Assembly: GCF_958405655.1 (NCBI RefSeq)
Contig: NZ_CATYWO010000001.1
Coordinates: 806,001 to 870,000 of the forward strand
Reading direction: 5' to 3'
DNA: 64,000 bases
Source: Ralstonia condita
GTDB taxonomy: Bacteria; Pseudomonadota; Gammaproteobacteria; Burkholderiales; Burkholderiaceae
The notes under the pieces are model-generated. The model was given only the letters and a program-made list of their open reading frames with translations, did not search any database and had not been told where the DNA came from. Made by a program: the position numbers and the translations under genes. This document shows positions 8,616 to 17,734 of the stretch, in pieces (within the stretch, counting starts at the first letter, position 1; every line of letters begins with the position of its first letter).

Positions 8616-9809
8616 ATGTATAACCTGCCCGACGCCCACGGCCATTTCGGCCCCTACGGCGGTACCTTCGTTGCGGAAACGCTGTCCCACGCGCTGGATG
8701 AACTGCGTGATGCCTACGCGCGCTACCAGCACGATCCAGAATTCATCAAGGAATACGAGTACGAGCTGAAGCATTTCGTCGGCCGTCCGTCACCCGTCTA
8801 CCATGCTCGTCGCCTGACGGAGCACTGCGGCGGCGCGCAGATCTATCTGAAGCGCGAAGACCTGAACCACACCGGCGCGCACAAGGTGAATAACGTCATC
8901 GGCCAGGCGCTGCTGGCGCGCCGCATGGGCAAGCCGCGCGTGATTGCCGAAACCGGCGCCGGTCAGCACGGCGTAGCCACGGCGACCATTGCTGCGCGTT
9001 ACGGCATGGAATGTGTCGTCTACATGGGCAGCGAAGACGTGCGCCGCCAGGCCGCCAACGTCTATCGCATGAAGCTGCTGGGCGCCACCGTGGTGCCGGT
9101 GGAATCCGGCTCGCGCACGCTCAAGGATGCGCTGAACGAAGCGATGCGAGACTGGGTCACCAACGTGGCCGACACCTTTTACATCATCGGCACGGTGGCG
9201 GGTCCGCATCCGTATCCCATGATGGTGCGCGATTTCCAGGCCGTGATCGGCGAGGAATGCAAGGTGCAGATGCCCGAGATGGTCGGCCGCCAGCCGGATG
9301 CGGTCATTGCCTGCGTGGGTGGTGGCTCCAACGCCATGGGCATCTTCTACCCGTATATCGATCATGCAGACGTGAAGCTGATCGGCGTGGAAGCTGCCGG
9401 CGAGGGCATCGAGACAGGCCGCCACGCGGCGTCACTCTCCGGCGGTACCCCCGGTGTGCTGCACGGCAATCGCACGTATCTGCTGCAGGATGCCGATGGC
9501 CAGATCATCGAGACGCATTCCATCTCGGCGGGCCTGGATTACCCTGGGGTCGGTCCCGAGCACGCCTGGCTGAAGGACATGGGCCGCGCCGAATACGTCG
9601 GCATCACCGACGGGGAAGCGCTGCAGTCCTTCCACGACCTGTGCCGCATGGAAGGCATCATTCCCGCGCTGGAGTCGAGCCACGCGCTGGCGTATGCGTG
9701 CAAGCTGGCGTCAACGCTGCCCAAGGACAAGATCCTGCTGGTGAACCTTTCCGGCCGCGGGGACAAGGACATGCACACCGTCGCTGAACTTTCCGGCATC
9801 AAGTTCTAA
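8616..9809 (+). CDS. trpB: tryptophan synthase beta chain
   Basis: TrpB condenses indole with L-serine using pyridoxal phosphate and works as an alpha2-beta2 complex with TrpA. The 397-residue protein begins MYNLPDAHGHFGPYGGTFVAE. The PLP lysine is K90 in HTGAHKVNN, and the phosphate-binding loop GGGSNA is present. The C-terminal KDKILLVNLSGRGDKD is conserved. It is separated from trpA not by the usual short gap but by an intact DNA methyltransferase gene (9820-10641), which starts 10 bases after the trpB stop. Confidence 0.98.
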   Translation: MYNLPDAHGHFGPYGGTFVAETLSHALDELRDAYARYQHDPEFIKEYEYELKHFVGRPSPVYHARRLTEHCGGAQIYLKREDLNHTGAHKVNNVIGQALLARRMGKPRVIAETGAGQHGVATATIAARYGMECVVYMGSEDVRRQAANVYRMKLLGATVVPVESGSRTLKDALNEAMRDWVTNVADTFYIIGTVAGPHPYPMMVRDFQAVIGEECKVQMPEMVGRQPDAVIACVGGGSNAMGIFYPYIDHADVKLIGVEAAGEGIETGRHAASLSGGTPGVLHGNRTYLLQDADGQIIETHSISAGLDYPGVGPEHAWLKDMGRAEYVGITDGEALQSFHDLCRMEGIIPALESSHALAYACKLASTLPKDKILLVNLSGRGDKDMHTVAELSGIKF

Positions 9810-9819
9810 GCACGTCCAC

Positions 9820-10641
9820 ATGACCGAGCGCGCCATCGACGGCATCTTCAACGAGGACTGCATTACCGGGGTCGGGCATCTGGCCGACGGCAGTGTGGAC
9901 CTCGTCATCGCCGATCCGCCGTACGGGCTGGGCAAGGATTACGGCAACGACTCCGACAAGCTGTCTGGCGATGCCTACCTGGCCTGGTCTGAACGCTGGA
10001 TCGATGCGGTGCGGCCGAAGCTGGCGCGCAACGGATCGCTTTACCTGTTCTGCACTTGGCAATACGCGCCTGAACTGTTCGTGATGCTCAAGCGACGGCT
10101 CACGATGGTCAACGAGATCATCTGGGACCGTCGCGTGCCCAGCATGGGCGGGAGCACGCGCAAGTTTTCGTCGGTGCACGACAACATCGGTTTCTTTGCC
10201 GCCTCGCGCGATTACTACTTCGACGTCGACGCCGTGCGTATTCCGTATGACGCCGAGACCAAGAAAGCGCGCAGCCGCAAGCGTTTCGAGGGTAAGAAGT
10301 GGCTCGAGGTCGGCTATAACCCGAAGGACGTTTGGAGCGTGTCGCGCCTGCACCGACAGGACCCGGAGCGTGCCGAGCACCCGACGCAGAAGCCGCTCGA
10401 GCTGGTTGAGCGCATGATCCTGGCGAGCTGCCCGCCGGGTGGCCTCGTCCTGGACCCTTTCCTGGGCAGTGGCACGACGGCGGCGGCATGCGCGCGCCTT
10501 GGCCGCCGCTTCGCCGGCTTCGAGATCAACGCCGACTATTGTCGCGTGGCACGTGAGCGCGTGGCGGCAGTCCATGCCGTCACCGTATCCGCTGCGCAAC
10601 CGACTGAATCCGTGGCGCCTGACGTCGTCAAGGTCGCCTGA
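9820..10641 (+). CDS. orphan site-specific DNA methyltransferase nested between trpB and trpA
   Basis: A 273-residue DNA methyltransferase of the N6-adenine/N4-cytosine amino-MTase group. The catalytic motif IV DPPY is at residues 32-35 and the S-adenosylmethionine motif I (DPFLGSGTT) at about 212-220. This motif order is that of the beta class, which includes CcrM-like and many solitary enzymes. The segment HPTQKPLELVERMI before motif I is typical. No restriction endonuclease gene is adjacent, so it is solitary in this window. The tight spacing (10 bases after trpB, 15 before trpA) means it should be co-transcribed with tryptophan synthase. From memory, the trp-nested enzyme in Ralstonia and Burkholderia has been linked to methylation of GTWWAC; the sequence itself does not prove the target. 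Confidence 0.93.
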   Translation: MTERAIDGIFNEDCITGVGHLADGSVDLVIADPPYGLGKDYGNDSDKLSGDAYLAWSERWIDAVRPKLARNGSLYLFCTWQYAPELFVMLKRRLTMVNEIIWDRRVPSMGGSTRKFSSVHDNIGFFAASRDYYFDVDAVRIPYDAETKKARSRKRFEGKKWLEVGYNPKDVWSVSRLHRQDPERAEHPTQKPLELVERMILASCPPGGLVLDPFLGSGTTAAACARLGRRFAGFEINADYCRVARERVAAVHAVTVSAAQPTESVAPDVVKVA

Positions 10642-10656
10642 CAAACCTGTTCCCAT

Positions 10657-11454
10657 ATGTCCCGCATCGCTCAAACCTTTTCGCAACTGTCAGCGCAGGG
10701 CCGCAAGGGCCTGATCCCGTTCATCACGGCAGGCGATCCGTACCCCGAAATGACTGTCGAGTTGATGCACGCCCTCGTCAAGGGCGGCGCCAACGTCATC
10801 GAGCTGGGCGTGCCGTTTTCCGATCCGATGGCGGATGGTCCGGTCATCCAGCGGGCTTCCGAGCGCGCATTGGCAAAGAAAGTGGGCTTGCGCACCGTGC
10901 TGGAATACGTGCGTGCGTTCCGCGCCACCGATACGACGACGCCCGTGGTGCTCATGGGCTACGCCAACCCGATCGAGCGCATGGGTGTCGATGCCTTTGC
11001 CAAGGCGGCGTCCGAGGCTGGCGTAGACGGTGTCCTGGTGGTCGACTATCCGCCGGAAGAATGCGAAGCCTTTGCCATGGCCATGCGTGCAGCCGGCATC
11101 GATCCGATTTTCCTGCTGGCGCCGACCTCCACCGAGGCACGCATCGCCCAGATCGCACGTGTGGCAAGCGGCTACATCTACTATGTATCGCTCAAGGGTG
11201 TGACGGGTGCGGCCACCATCGATCTGGACGCCGTTGCCGCCCGGATTCCGCAGATTCGGCAGCATGCGCGTCTGCCGGTGGGCGTGGGCTTTGGCATCCG
11301 TGATGCGGCAACGGCACGTGCGATCGGCGGTGTCGCCGACGCCGTGGTTATCGGATCCCGCATTGTGCAATTGCTTGAGGAAGCACCCCGCGAACAAGCG
11401 GTACAATGCTTGACTGATTTCATCGCGGAGATCCGCCAGGCGCTGGACGCCTGA
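10657..11454 (+). CDS. trpA: tryptophan synthase alpha chain
   Basis: TrpA cleaves indole-3-glycerol phosphate to indole and glyceraldehyde 3-phosphate, passing indole through a tunnel to TrpB. The 265-residue barrel starts MSRIAQTFSQLSAQGRKGL. The catalytic residues E49 (VIELGVPFSDP) and D60 (DPMADGP) fall at the same numbers as in the Salmonella enzyme. The phosphate-binding loop GVGFGIRD is present. It follows the methyltransferase by 15 bases and precedes accD by 37 bases, a classic trpA-accD-folC order. Confidence 0.98.
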   Translation: MSRIAQTFSQLSAQGRKGLIPFITAGDPYPEMTVELMHALVKGGANVIELGVPFSDPMADGPVIQRASERALAKKVGLRTVLEYVRAFRATDTTTPVVLMGYANPIERMGVDAFAKAASEAGVDGVLVVDYPPEECEAFAMAMRAAGIDPIFLLAPTSTEARIAQIARVASGYIYYVSLKGVTGAATIDLDAVAARIPQIRQHARLPVGVGFGIRDAATARAIGGVADAVVIGSRIVQLLEEAPREQAVQCLTDFIAEIRQALDA

Positions 11455-11491
11455 GTCGCAATCTTCGCGCGAGCGCATTCAAGGAGTACGC

Positions 11492-12364
11492 ATGAGCTGG
11501 CTGGACAAACTGCTTCCGCCCAAGATCCAACAGACTGATCCGTCACAGCGCAAGGGCATTCCCGAGGGCCTGTGGATCAAGTGCCCGGCCTGCGAGTCGG
11601 TGCTGTACCGCACTGATGTCGAAGCCAACCTGCACGTCTGTCCGAAGTGCGACCATCACATGCGCATTGGCGCACGGGCCCGTCTGGACGCGCTGCTGGA
11701 CGCTGAAGGCCGCTATGAACTGGGCCAGGAGATCCTCCCGGTCGATGCACTCAAGTTCAAGGACAGCAAGAAATACCCCGATCGCATCAAGGCCGCCATG
11801 GACAACACCGGCGAGACCGATGCCATGGTCGTGATGGGCGGCGCCATCCATGCCCTGCCGGTGGTGGTGGCCTGCTTCGAGTTCGAGTTCATGACCGGAT
11901 CGATGGGTTCGGTGGTGGGCGAGCGCTTCGTGCGTGGCGCACAGACGGCGCTGGAACAGAAGGTGCCGTTCATCTGCGTGACGGCCTCGGGTGGTGCGCG
12001 CATGCAGGAAAGCCTGCTGTCGCTCATGCAGATGGCCAAGACCACTGCGATGGTGCAGAAGCTGGCCGAAGCCAAGCTGCCGTTCATCAGCGTGCTGACC
12101 GATCCGACCACAGGTGGCGTGTCCGCCAGCTTCGCCTTCATGGGTGACGTGGTGATCGCCGAGCCCAAGGCCATGATCGGCTTTGCAGGCCCGCGCGTGA
12201 TCGAGCAGACCGTGCGCGAGAAGCTGCCGGAAGGCTTCCAGCGCGCCGAGTTCCTGCTGCAGAAGGGCGCCATCGACATGATCGTCGACCGCCGCAACAT
12301 GCGCCGCGAGATCGCTGAGCTTTTGGCGCTCCTGCAGAAGCAACCGGCCGACGCGCTGGCCTGA
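11492..12364 (+). CDS. accD: acetyl-CoA carboxylase carboxyltransferase subunit beta
   Basis: AccD with AccA forms the carboxyltransferase that moves CO2 from biotin to acetyl-CoA, making malonyl-CoA for fatty acid synthesis. The 290-residue protein has the N-terminal four-cysteine zinc ribbon of the bacterial enzyme (C31, C34, C50, C53). The crotonase-fold core follows with EFEFMTGSMGSVVGERFVR, TASGGARMQE and DPTTGGVSASFA. The ATG follows AAGGAG. A terminator-like hairpin lies just downstream, so accD may be transcribed in excess of folC. Confidence 0.98.
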   Translation: MSWLDKLLPPKIQQTDPSQRKGIPEGLWIKCPACESVLYRTDVEANLHVCPKCDHHMRIGARARLDALLDAEGRYELGQEILPVDALKFKDSKKYPDRIKAAMDNTGETDAMVVMGGAIHALPVVVACFEFEFMTGSMGSVVGERFVRGAQTALEQKVPFICVTASGGARMQESLLSLMQMAKTTAMVQKLAEAKLPFISVLTDPTTGGVSASFAFMGDVVIAEPKAMIGFAGPRVIEQTVREKLPEGFQRAEFLLQKGAIDMIVDRRNMRREIAELLALLQKQPADALA

Positions 12365-12383
12365 TGCGCTGCCTCCGATAACC

Positions 12384-12418
12384 GAAGCGCGGGCGATGAG
12401 TCCGCGCTTCTTGTTTTT
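12384..12418 (+). terminator. terminator or attenuator between accD and folC
   Basis: A perfect 9-bp stem (GAAGCGCGG with CCGCGCTTC, 9-base loop) is followed by TTGTTTTT. It lies 20 bases after accD and 31 bases before folC on the same strand, so it either ends the trp-acc transcript or partially attenuates readthrough. Confidence 0.8.
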
Positions 12419-12448
12419 GCGCGGCGGATTCCGCGCGATACGCTTCGC

Positions 12449-13747
12449 ATGCCTACATTCGACAATCTGCCCGACTGGCTGGCCCACCTCGAAACCGCAC
12501 ACCCCGTCGGCATCGACATGGGGCTGGCGCGCATCAGCCGCGTGCGCGATGCGCTGGGATTGGAATTCCGATCGGTCGTCTTCACCGTGGGCGGCACCAA
12601 CGGCAAGGGCTCGACCTGCGCGATGCTGGAGGCGATTCTCCTGGCCGCTGGTTACAAGGTTGGCTGTCACACGTCGCCTCATCTGATCGATTTCAACGAG
12701 CGCGCGCGCATCAACGGCGAGATCGCTCCTGATGCCATGCTGCTGCCGCATTTCGAAGCGGTGGAGCGCGCACGCTGCAGCTTTGATGAACCAGTCAGCC
12801 TGACGTATTTCGAGTTCACCACGTTGGCGATCATGCTTCTGTTTGCCAACGCTGGGCTCGACGCGGTCATCCTGGAAGTTGGCCTGGGCGGGCGGCTGGA
12901 CGCGGTCAACATCATCGATACGGACTGCGCGATCGTCACCAGCGTCGACCTCGACCACATGGCCTATCTGGGCGATACGCGCGAAGCAATCGGCTTCGAG
13001 AAGGCTGGTATCTTCCGCTCCGGCAAGCCTGCGATCTGCGCCGATCCGGTGCCGCCGGTGTCACTGGTCAAGCACGCCGAAGCTGTTGGCGCCGACCTTT
13101 GGCTGATCGGTCGCGATTTCAATTTCCAAGGCGACAAGCAGCAGTGGGGATTCAGCGGCCGCGGGCGGCGTTGGTCAAGCCTTGGCTATCCGGCGCTGCG
13201 TGGCGCCAATCAGCTGCTAAATGCATCGGCGGCGCTCGCCGCGCTGGAATCGGTGCGGGATCGTCTACCCGTTACGGCACAAGACGTGCGTCTGGGATTG
13301 TCGCAAGTGGCGCTGCCGGGTCGCTTCCAGGTGATGCCGGGCCGCCCGTCGGTCATCCTGGACGTGGCGCATAACCCGCACGCATCGGCAGCGCTCGGGC
13401 AGAACCTCGAGAACATGGGGTTTTACCGCTACACCTATGCTGTGTTCGGCGCCATGCAGGACAAGGATATCGCCGGCGTACTCAGGCACATGCTCGACAA
13501 GGTGGACCACTGGTGCCTGACCGATCTGCCCACGCCGCGCGCCGCCAGCGCCGAGAGTCTCGCGCAGGCACTGACCGATGTCGGGTTCCAGGCTGGCAAG
13601 GACGCCAGCGTCAGCACATTCAGCGATCCCGCCACAGCCTATCGCAATGCCATGGAGCGGGCGACCGAGGATGATAGAATCGTGGTCTTCGGATCGTTCT
13701 ACACCGTTGCCGGCGTGCTGGCGGAGCGCAAGAGTCGCGCGCACTAA
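12449..13747 (+). CDS. folC: bifunctional folylpolyglutamate/dihydrofolate synthase
   Basis: FolC joins dihydropteroate to glutamate and adds further glutamates to folates, using ATP. The 432-residue protein has the Mur-ligase-type P-loop GGTNGKGS (residues 48-55). The family segment SPHLIDFNERARINGE and the metal-binding TSVDLDHMAYLGDT are conserved, and VFGAMQDKDI lies in the C-terminal domain. The ATG at 12449 has only a weak ribosome binding site. Its stop codon is 13 bases before the next gene, suggesting joint transcription with the SPOR protein, cvpA and purF. Confidence 0.96.
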   Translation: MPTFDNLPDWLAHLETAHPVGIDMGLARISRVRDALGLEFRSVVFTVGGTNGKGSTCAMLEAILLAAGYKVGCHTSPHLIDFNERARINGEIAPDAMLLPHFEAVERARCSFDEPVSLTYFEFTTLAIMLLFANAGLDAVILEVGLGGRLDAVNIIDTDCAIVTSVDLDHMAYLGDTREAIGFEKAGIFRSGKPAICADPVPPVSLVKHAEAVGADLWLIGRDFNFQGDKQQWGFSGRGRRWSSLGYPALRGANQLLNASAALAALESVRDRLPVTAQDVRLGLSQVALPGRFQVMPGRPSVILDVAHNPHASAALGQNLENMGFYRYTYAVFGAMQDKDIAGVLRHMLDKVDHWCLTDLPTPRAASAESLAQALTDVGFQAGKDASVSTFSDPATAYRNAMERATEDDRIVVFGSFYTVAGVLAERKSRAH

Positions 13748-13760
13748 ACCCGGGGCCCTC

Positions 13761-14621
13761 ATGGGACTGTTTTCCATCTTCTCCTCCCGCAAGAACGCTG
13801 AAGGCGAACGCTCACGGCGCGCGGCCGGCAGTGCTGCTGACGTGGCCCGCGATGCAGTGCGCGAGTCCCGCGCCTCGTCGAATGCGCGCAGCCGTGCTTC
13901 CCGTCGCGATGACAGTGACGACGATGGCCTTGATCCCGAACTTCCGCAAAAGCAACGTGCGCGTCGCCGCCTGATCGGGGCGGTCGTGTTGGTTGGCGCG
14001 GCTGTGATCGTCCTGCCGCTCGTGTTTGACGCCAAGCCGCGGCCCGTCACGGATGCCGTCGCCGTGCAGATCCAGGATCAATCGGCTGACGGCAGTGCAA
14101 AGCGCTCTGGCGATGAGCCGAAAGTTGCGAGCCGTCGTTTGGCGCCACGCGCTGCTGGCTCGTCTGGTGACCAGACGCAGGCACTGGATCAGGGTGAGGA
14201 AGTGGTGGCGGCCAACGATGCGCCGGTCGCCAGCTCCGCCGCACCGGCTGTCGTCCAGAACATTCAGGCCCCGAAGCCCACGCCACCGAAACCCGCTGCC
14301 AGCGTGGCGCCTCCTGTGGAGTCCAAGCCCGCCCCCAAGGCGGCGCAGCAAGCCCAGCAAGCCGTCACACCGGGCAACGATGCAAAGGAAGGCAAGTTCA
14401 TCCTCCTGATCGGTGCATTCGCTTCGGAAGACCGCGCACGCAACTGGCTCGGCAAGCTCAAGGCCGACAAGATTCCAGGCTATATCGAACATAAGAAGGT
14501 ACCCGAGAAGGGTGACCTGGCCCTGCTGAGAGCGGGCCCGTTCAATGACCGTGCGGCTGCGGAAGCGGCGCAGAAGCGCGCAGAACAGATCGGCCTGACG
14601 CCGAAGCTCGTCCAGCAATAA
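13761..14621 (+). CDS. SPOR domain-containing protein (DedD-like)
   Basis: A 286-residue bitopic membrane protein. A charged cytoplasmic N-terminus (GLFSIFSSRKNAEG) leads to a single TM helix (about residues 73-95). A long Pro/Ala-rich periplasmic linker and a C-terminal SPOR domain (about the last 75 residues, FILLIGAFASEDRARNWL to LTPKLVQQ) follow. SPOR domains bind glycan strands lacking stem peptides at the division septum, and the position between folC and cvpA is that of dedD in E. coli. The start at 13761 is chosen because the N-terminal motif GLFSIF is usual for these proteins and the frame upstream overlaps folC. A septal role is inferred from family and synteny. Confidence 0.93.
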   Translation: MGLFSIFSSRKNAEGERSRRAAGSAADVARDAVRESRASSNARSRASRRDDSDDDGLDPELPQKQRARRRLIGAVVLVGAAVIVLPLVFDAKPRPVTDAVAVQIQDQSADGSAKRSGDEPKVASRRLAPRAAGSSGDQTQALDQGEEVVAANDAPVASSAAPAVVQNIQAPKPTPPKPAASVAPPVESKPAPKAAQQAQQAVTPGNDAKEGKFILLIGAFASEDRARNWLGKLKADKIPGYIEHKKVPEKGDLALLRAGPFNDRAAAEAAQKRAEQIGLTPKLVQQ

Positions 14622-14702
14622 CCATGCGGTACGACGCGCACTCGCCAGACACGCCGGTCCGATGCGCAGACTTCAACCCAAGCCGACCCGAGCCGCTACC
14701 TG

Positions 14703-15200
14703 ATGCATCCCACGTTCTTTGACTATGGTGTGCTGTTCATCGTCGTCACGTCAGCACTGGTAGGACTGTTTCGAGGGCTGATCCGCGAGGTACTCGCCCT
14801 GCTGGGTTGGCTGTTCGCTGCTTGGGTGGCGTACTCGTTTTCGGACGTGGCTGCGGCGTGGATGCCCGAGACGCTGCCGGGCGGGCCGGTGGCGCGCACG
14901 GTTCTCGGTTTCGTTCTACTGTTTATCGTGACGGTGATCGCAACGTCGTTGCTGGGTGCGCTCCTCGCGGCGGCGTTGGCCAGTGCGGGCCTCAAGCCGG
15001 CCGACCGCGGCCTCGGCATGGTCTTTGGGTTGGCGCGCGGCGGTGTGATCGTCCTCGTGCTGATGACGGTGGCGGGCTTCACGAGCTTGCCCGAACAGCC
15101 GTTTTGGCGCGACGCGGTCGTACGCCCTTACGCAGAGCAGGCAGCGCAAGCGGCGAAGCCGCTGCTGCCGCCGGACGTCGCCAAGTACGTTCACTATTGA
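14703..15200 (+). CDS. cvpA: CvpA family membrane protein
   Basis: A 165-residue inner-membrane protein with four predicted TM helices. It has the start FFDYGVLFIVVTSALVGLFRG and the segment GFVLLFIVTVIATSLLGALLA, typical of CvpA. The family was named for colicin V production; its general role concerns cell-envelope homeostasis, and it is usually adjacent to purF, as here (98 bases upstream of it). The ATG at 14703 is the first methionine fitting the family N-terminus. No strong ribosome binding site is seen. Confidence 0.95.
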   Translation: MHPTFFDYGVLFIVVTSALVGLFRGLIREVLALLGWLFAAWVAYSFSDVAAAWMPETLPGGPVARTVLGFVLLFIVTVIATSLLGALLAAALASAGLKPADRGLGMVFGLARGGVIVLVLMTVAGFTSLPEQPFWRDAVVRPYAEQAAQAAKPLLPPDVAKYVHY

Positions 15201-15298
15201 TTCAGGGCGTCTTGCCGCAAGCTAGACGACCTGGAAGGTTTTTTTTGGCGCCTGCAACGGGTGTTGGCGCCTCCAATACGTTCTCGCTGGAGATCGAC

Positions 15299-16831
15299 AT
15301 GTGCGGTATCGTTGGCGTGGTTTCATCCACGCCTGTCAATCAGCTCATCTATGACAGCCTGCTGCTCTTGCAGCACCGTGGGCAGGACGCGGCCGGTATT
15401 GCCACCGCATCCGGCAGCACCTTCTATATGCACAAGGCGAACGGCATGGTTCGTGATGTGTTCCGCACCCGCAATATGCGTGGCCTTCCCGGGACAAGCG
15501 GTATCGGCCAGGTGCGTTATCCGACGGCTGGAACGTCGAACGAAGAAGAGGCGCAGCCGTTCTATGTCAATGCGCCGTTCGGCATCGTGCTGGCGCATAA
15601 CGGCAACCTGACGAACTCCGATCAACTGCGCGAAGAAATGTTCCGGCGCGACCGCCGTCACATCAACACGCAGTCGGACTCCGAAGTGCTGCTCAACGTG
15701 CTGGCTGACGAGCTGCAGCGTGCAAGCAATGACATCCCGCTGGACCGCCACTCCATCTTCACGGCCGTGGAGGGTGTGCATCGTCGCGTGCGCGGTTCGT
15801 ACGCTATCGTCGCCGAGATCTCCGGCTACGGCGTGCTGGCTGTGCGCGACCCGTTCGGTATCCGTCCGCTGGCCCTCGGCAGCCAGGAAACGCCGGACGG
15901 CAGCATTGAGTACATGGTGGCCTCGGAATCAGTGGCGCTGGAAGGCATCGGCTTCAAATTCGAGCGCGACGTGGCGCCCGGTGAAGCCATCTTCATCGAT
16001 CTGGAAGGCAAGCTGCACACCAAGCAATGCGCCGAAAACCCGGTCCTGACACCGTGCATCTTTGAATACGTTTACCTGGCGCGTCCGGACTCGCGCATTG
16101 ATGGCGTGTCGGTGTACGACGCGCGCCTGCGCATGGGCGACTATCTGGCCGAGAAGATCAAGCGTGAAGTGACGGATCGGATCGACGTGGTGATGCCGAT
16201 CCCGGACTCGTCGCGACCGGCCGCCATGCAGGTCGCCAACCATCTGGGCGTGCCCTATCGCGAGGGTTTCTTCAAGAACCGCTATGTGGGCCGGACCTTC
16301 ATCATGCCGGGCCAGGCGGTGCGCAAGAAGTCGGTGCGCCAGAAGCTCAACGCCATGGCGATCGAGTTCAAGGGCAAGAACGTGCTGATCGTCGACGACT
16401 CCATCGTGCGTGGCACGACGTCGTCGGAGATCGTGCAGATGGCGCGTGACGCCGGTGCCAAGAAGGTGATCTTTGCTTCCGCGGCGCCGCCCGTGAAATA
16501 TCCGAACGTGTACGGGATCGATATGCCCACCCGCGGTGAACTCGTCGCCTACGGCCGCACGCACGAAGAGATTGCCAAGATCATCGGCGCCGATCAGCTC
16601 GTCTATCAGGACGTGGAAGACATGAAGCGCGCCGTGCGCGACGTCAACCCGGCGCTCAAGGATTTCGACGCGTCGTGCTTCGACGGCAAGTATGTGACGG
16701 GGGATATCGACGAGGCATATCTCGATCGACTGGAGACTGCACGCAACAACTCTGCCGCTGGGGCCGATCAGGCGCAGAACGATGATCCGCGCACGCAACT
16801 GCATCTGCAGCGCTCTGCCGTGAACGAGTAG
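15299..16831 (+). CDS. purF: amidophosphoribosyltransferase
   Basis: PurF makes 5-phosphoribosylamine from PRPP and glutamine, the committed step of purine synthesis. The 510-residue protein starts MCGIVGVVSSTPVNQLIYD; the cysteine after the initiator Met is the N-terminal nucleophile of the glutaminase domain. The phosphoribosyltransferase domain has the PRPP motif VLIVDDSIVRGTTS at about residues 360-375. The reading frame continues open upstream into cvpA, but the MCGI start is dictated by the chemistry and is preceded by GGAG. A bidirectional terminator follows 16 bases after the stop. In many Burkholderiales metZ follows purF as I recall; here an oppositely oriented ABC exporter follows instead. 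Confidence 0.98.
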   Translation: MCGIVGVVSSTPVNQLIYDSLLLLQHRGQDAAGIATASGSTFYMHKANGMVRDVFRTRNMRGLPGTSGIGQVRYPTAGTSNEEEAQPFYVNAPFGIVLAHNGNLTNSDQLREEMFRRDRRHINTQSDSEVLLNVLADELQRASNDIPLDRHSIFTAVEGVHRRVRGSYAIVAEISGYGVLAVRDPFGIRPLALGSQETPDGSIEYMVASESVALEGIGFKFERDVAPGEAIFIDLEGKLHTKQCAENPVLTPCIFEYVYLARPDSRIDGVSVYDARLRMGDYLAEKIKREVTDRIDVVMPIPDSSRPAAMQVANHLGVPYREGFFKNRYVGRTFIMPGQAVRKKSVRQKLNAMAIEFKGKNVLIVDDSIVRGTTSSEIVQMARDAGAKKVIFASAAPPVKYPNVYGIDMPTRGELVAYGRTHEEIAKIIGADQLVYQDVEDMKRAVRDVNPALKDFDASCFDGKYVTGDIDEAYLDRLETARNNSAAGADQAQNDDPRTQLHLQRSAVNE

Positions 16832-16847
16832 GCGGCAGAAGCGGAAC

Positions 16848-16880
16848 AAAAAAGCCCGTCCAGTGTGGACGGGCTTTTTC
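16848..16880 (+). terminator. bidirectional Rho-independent terminator between purF and the ABC permease
   Basis: GCCCGTCC pairs with GGACGGGC around AGTGT, flanked by AAAAAA on the left and TTTTT on the right. It therefore works for purF (plus) and for the convergent exporter operon (minus). Confidence 0.92.
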
Positions 16881-16901
16881 TTGGGCGGCCCAATGGCGGC
16901 G

Positions 16902-17723
16902 TCATTTGAGCATGCGCCGACGCAGCAGCCAAAGGCACAGCCACAGTGCGCCAACGGCATAGAGCAGCAGCACACCGAGGTGCAGCAGGATGTTGTCGGG
17001 CGTACGACCCAGCATCAGCGGGCGGATCAACTCAACGGCATGCGGCAAGGGCAGCACGTTTGTTGCCGCGCGCACTGGCGCCGGCAGCTGTGACAATGGA
17101 AAGAACACGCCCGAGAGCAGCATCATCGGTGTGATCACCAGCGTCTGATAGAACATGAAGAAGTCATAGTTGGGCGCCAGGGCGGTCATGTTCATCGCCA
17201 GGCAGGCGAAGACAAAGCCCGTGAGCACAACGACCGGCAGCGCAAGTAACGCCTGCGGCATCGATGCGTAGCCGAGCGCGCCTGCCACCAGCATGATCGC
17301 CAGGCCCGACAATACAGACTTGCTGGCCGCCCAGATCAGTTCGCCGAGCACCACGTCGCCCAGACTGAGCGGCGCGTACAGGATCGCCTCCCACGTGCGC
17401 TGCACGTGCATGCGCGAGAACGCCGAGTACATCGCCTCGAAGCTGGCCGACATCATGGTGCTCGACGCGACTGTGCCGGCGGCCAGGAAGGCAATGTACG
17501 AAACCCCATCCACGTGTCCGACCAGAAGACCGAGGCCGAGACCCAGGCCGAACAGGTAGATCATCGGATCGGCCAGGTTGCCGGCCATCGACGGGATGGC
17601 CAGCTTGCGCCACACCATGAAGTTGCGCAGCCAGACGTACTGCCAGTTCCGGAAATTGAGCGGCAGCAGTGGTTGCGGATAAGCGCGCTGCTGCGGGACG
17701 GAAAGCGTGGTTTCAGTGGACAT
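16902..17723 (-). CDS. ABC-2 type transport permease (NodJ family)
   Basis: A 273-residue inner-membrane permease with about six TM helices. It carries the ABC-2 permease signature region MTALAPNYDFFMFYQTLVITPMMLLSGVFFPL (quoted only in part by position: about residues 185-215). It resembles NodJ-type exporters, which with a NodI-type ATPase export lipo-oligosaccharides in rhizobia. In free-living bacteria this pair is generally an exporter of unknown cargo. It is the second gene of a minus-strand pair, 11 bases after the ATPase gene. The start ATG (complement of 17721-17723) gives MSTETTLSVPQQ and has GAGG upstream. No nodulation genes are nearby. Confidence 0.9.
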   Translation of the reverse strand: MSTETTLSVPQQRAYPQPLLPLNFRNWQYVWLRNFMVWRKLAIPSMAGNLADPMIYLFGLGLGLGLLVGHVDGVSYIAFLAAGTVASSTMMSASFEAMYSAFSRMHVQRTWEAILYAPLSLGDVVLGELIWAASKSVLSGLAIMLVAGALGYASMPQALLALPVVVLTGFVFACLAMNMTALAPNYDFFMFYQTLVITPMMLLSGVFFPLSQLPAPVRAATNVLPLPHAVELIRPLMLGRTPDNILLHLGVLLLYAVGALWLCLWLLRRRMLK

Positions 17724-17734
17724 GAATAAGCGCC

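Noticed and set aside
15239..15262. T-run at 15239-15246 and repeated TTGGCGCC before purF as a terminator or operator.
   Set aside because: The stem next to the T-run is only three base pairs, and the repeat is a self-complementary GGCGCC hexamer likely by chance in GC-rich DNA.
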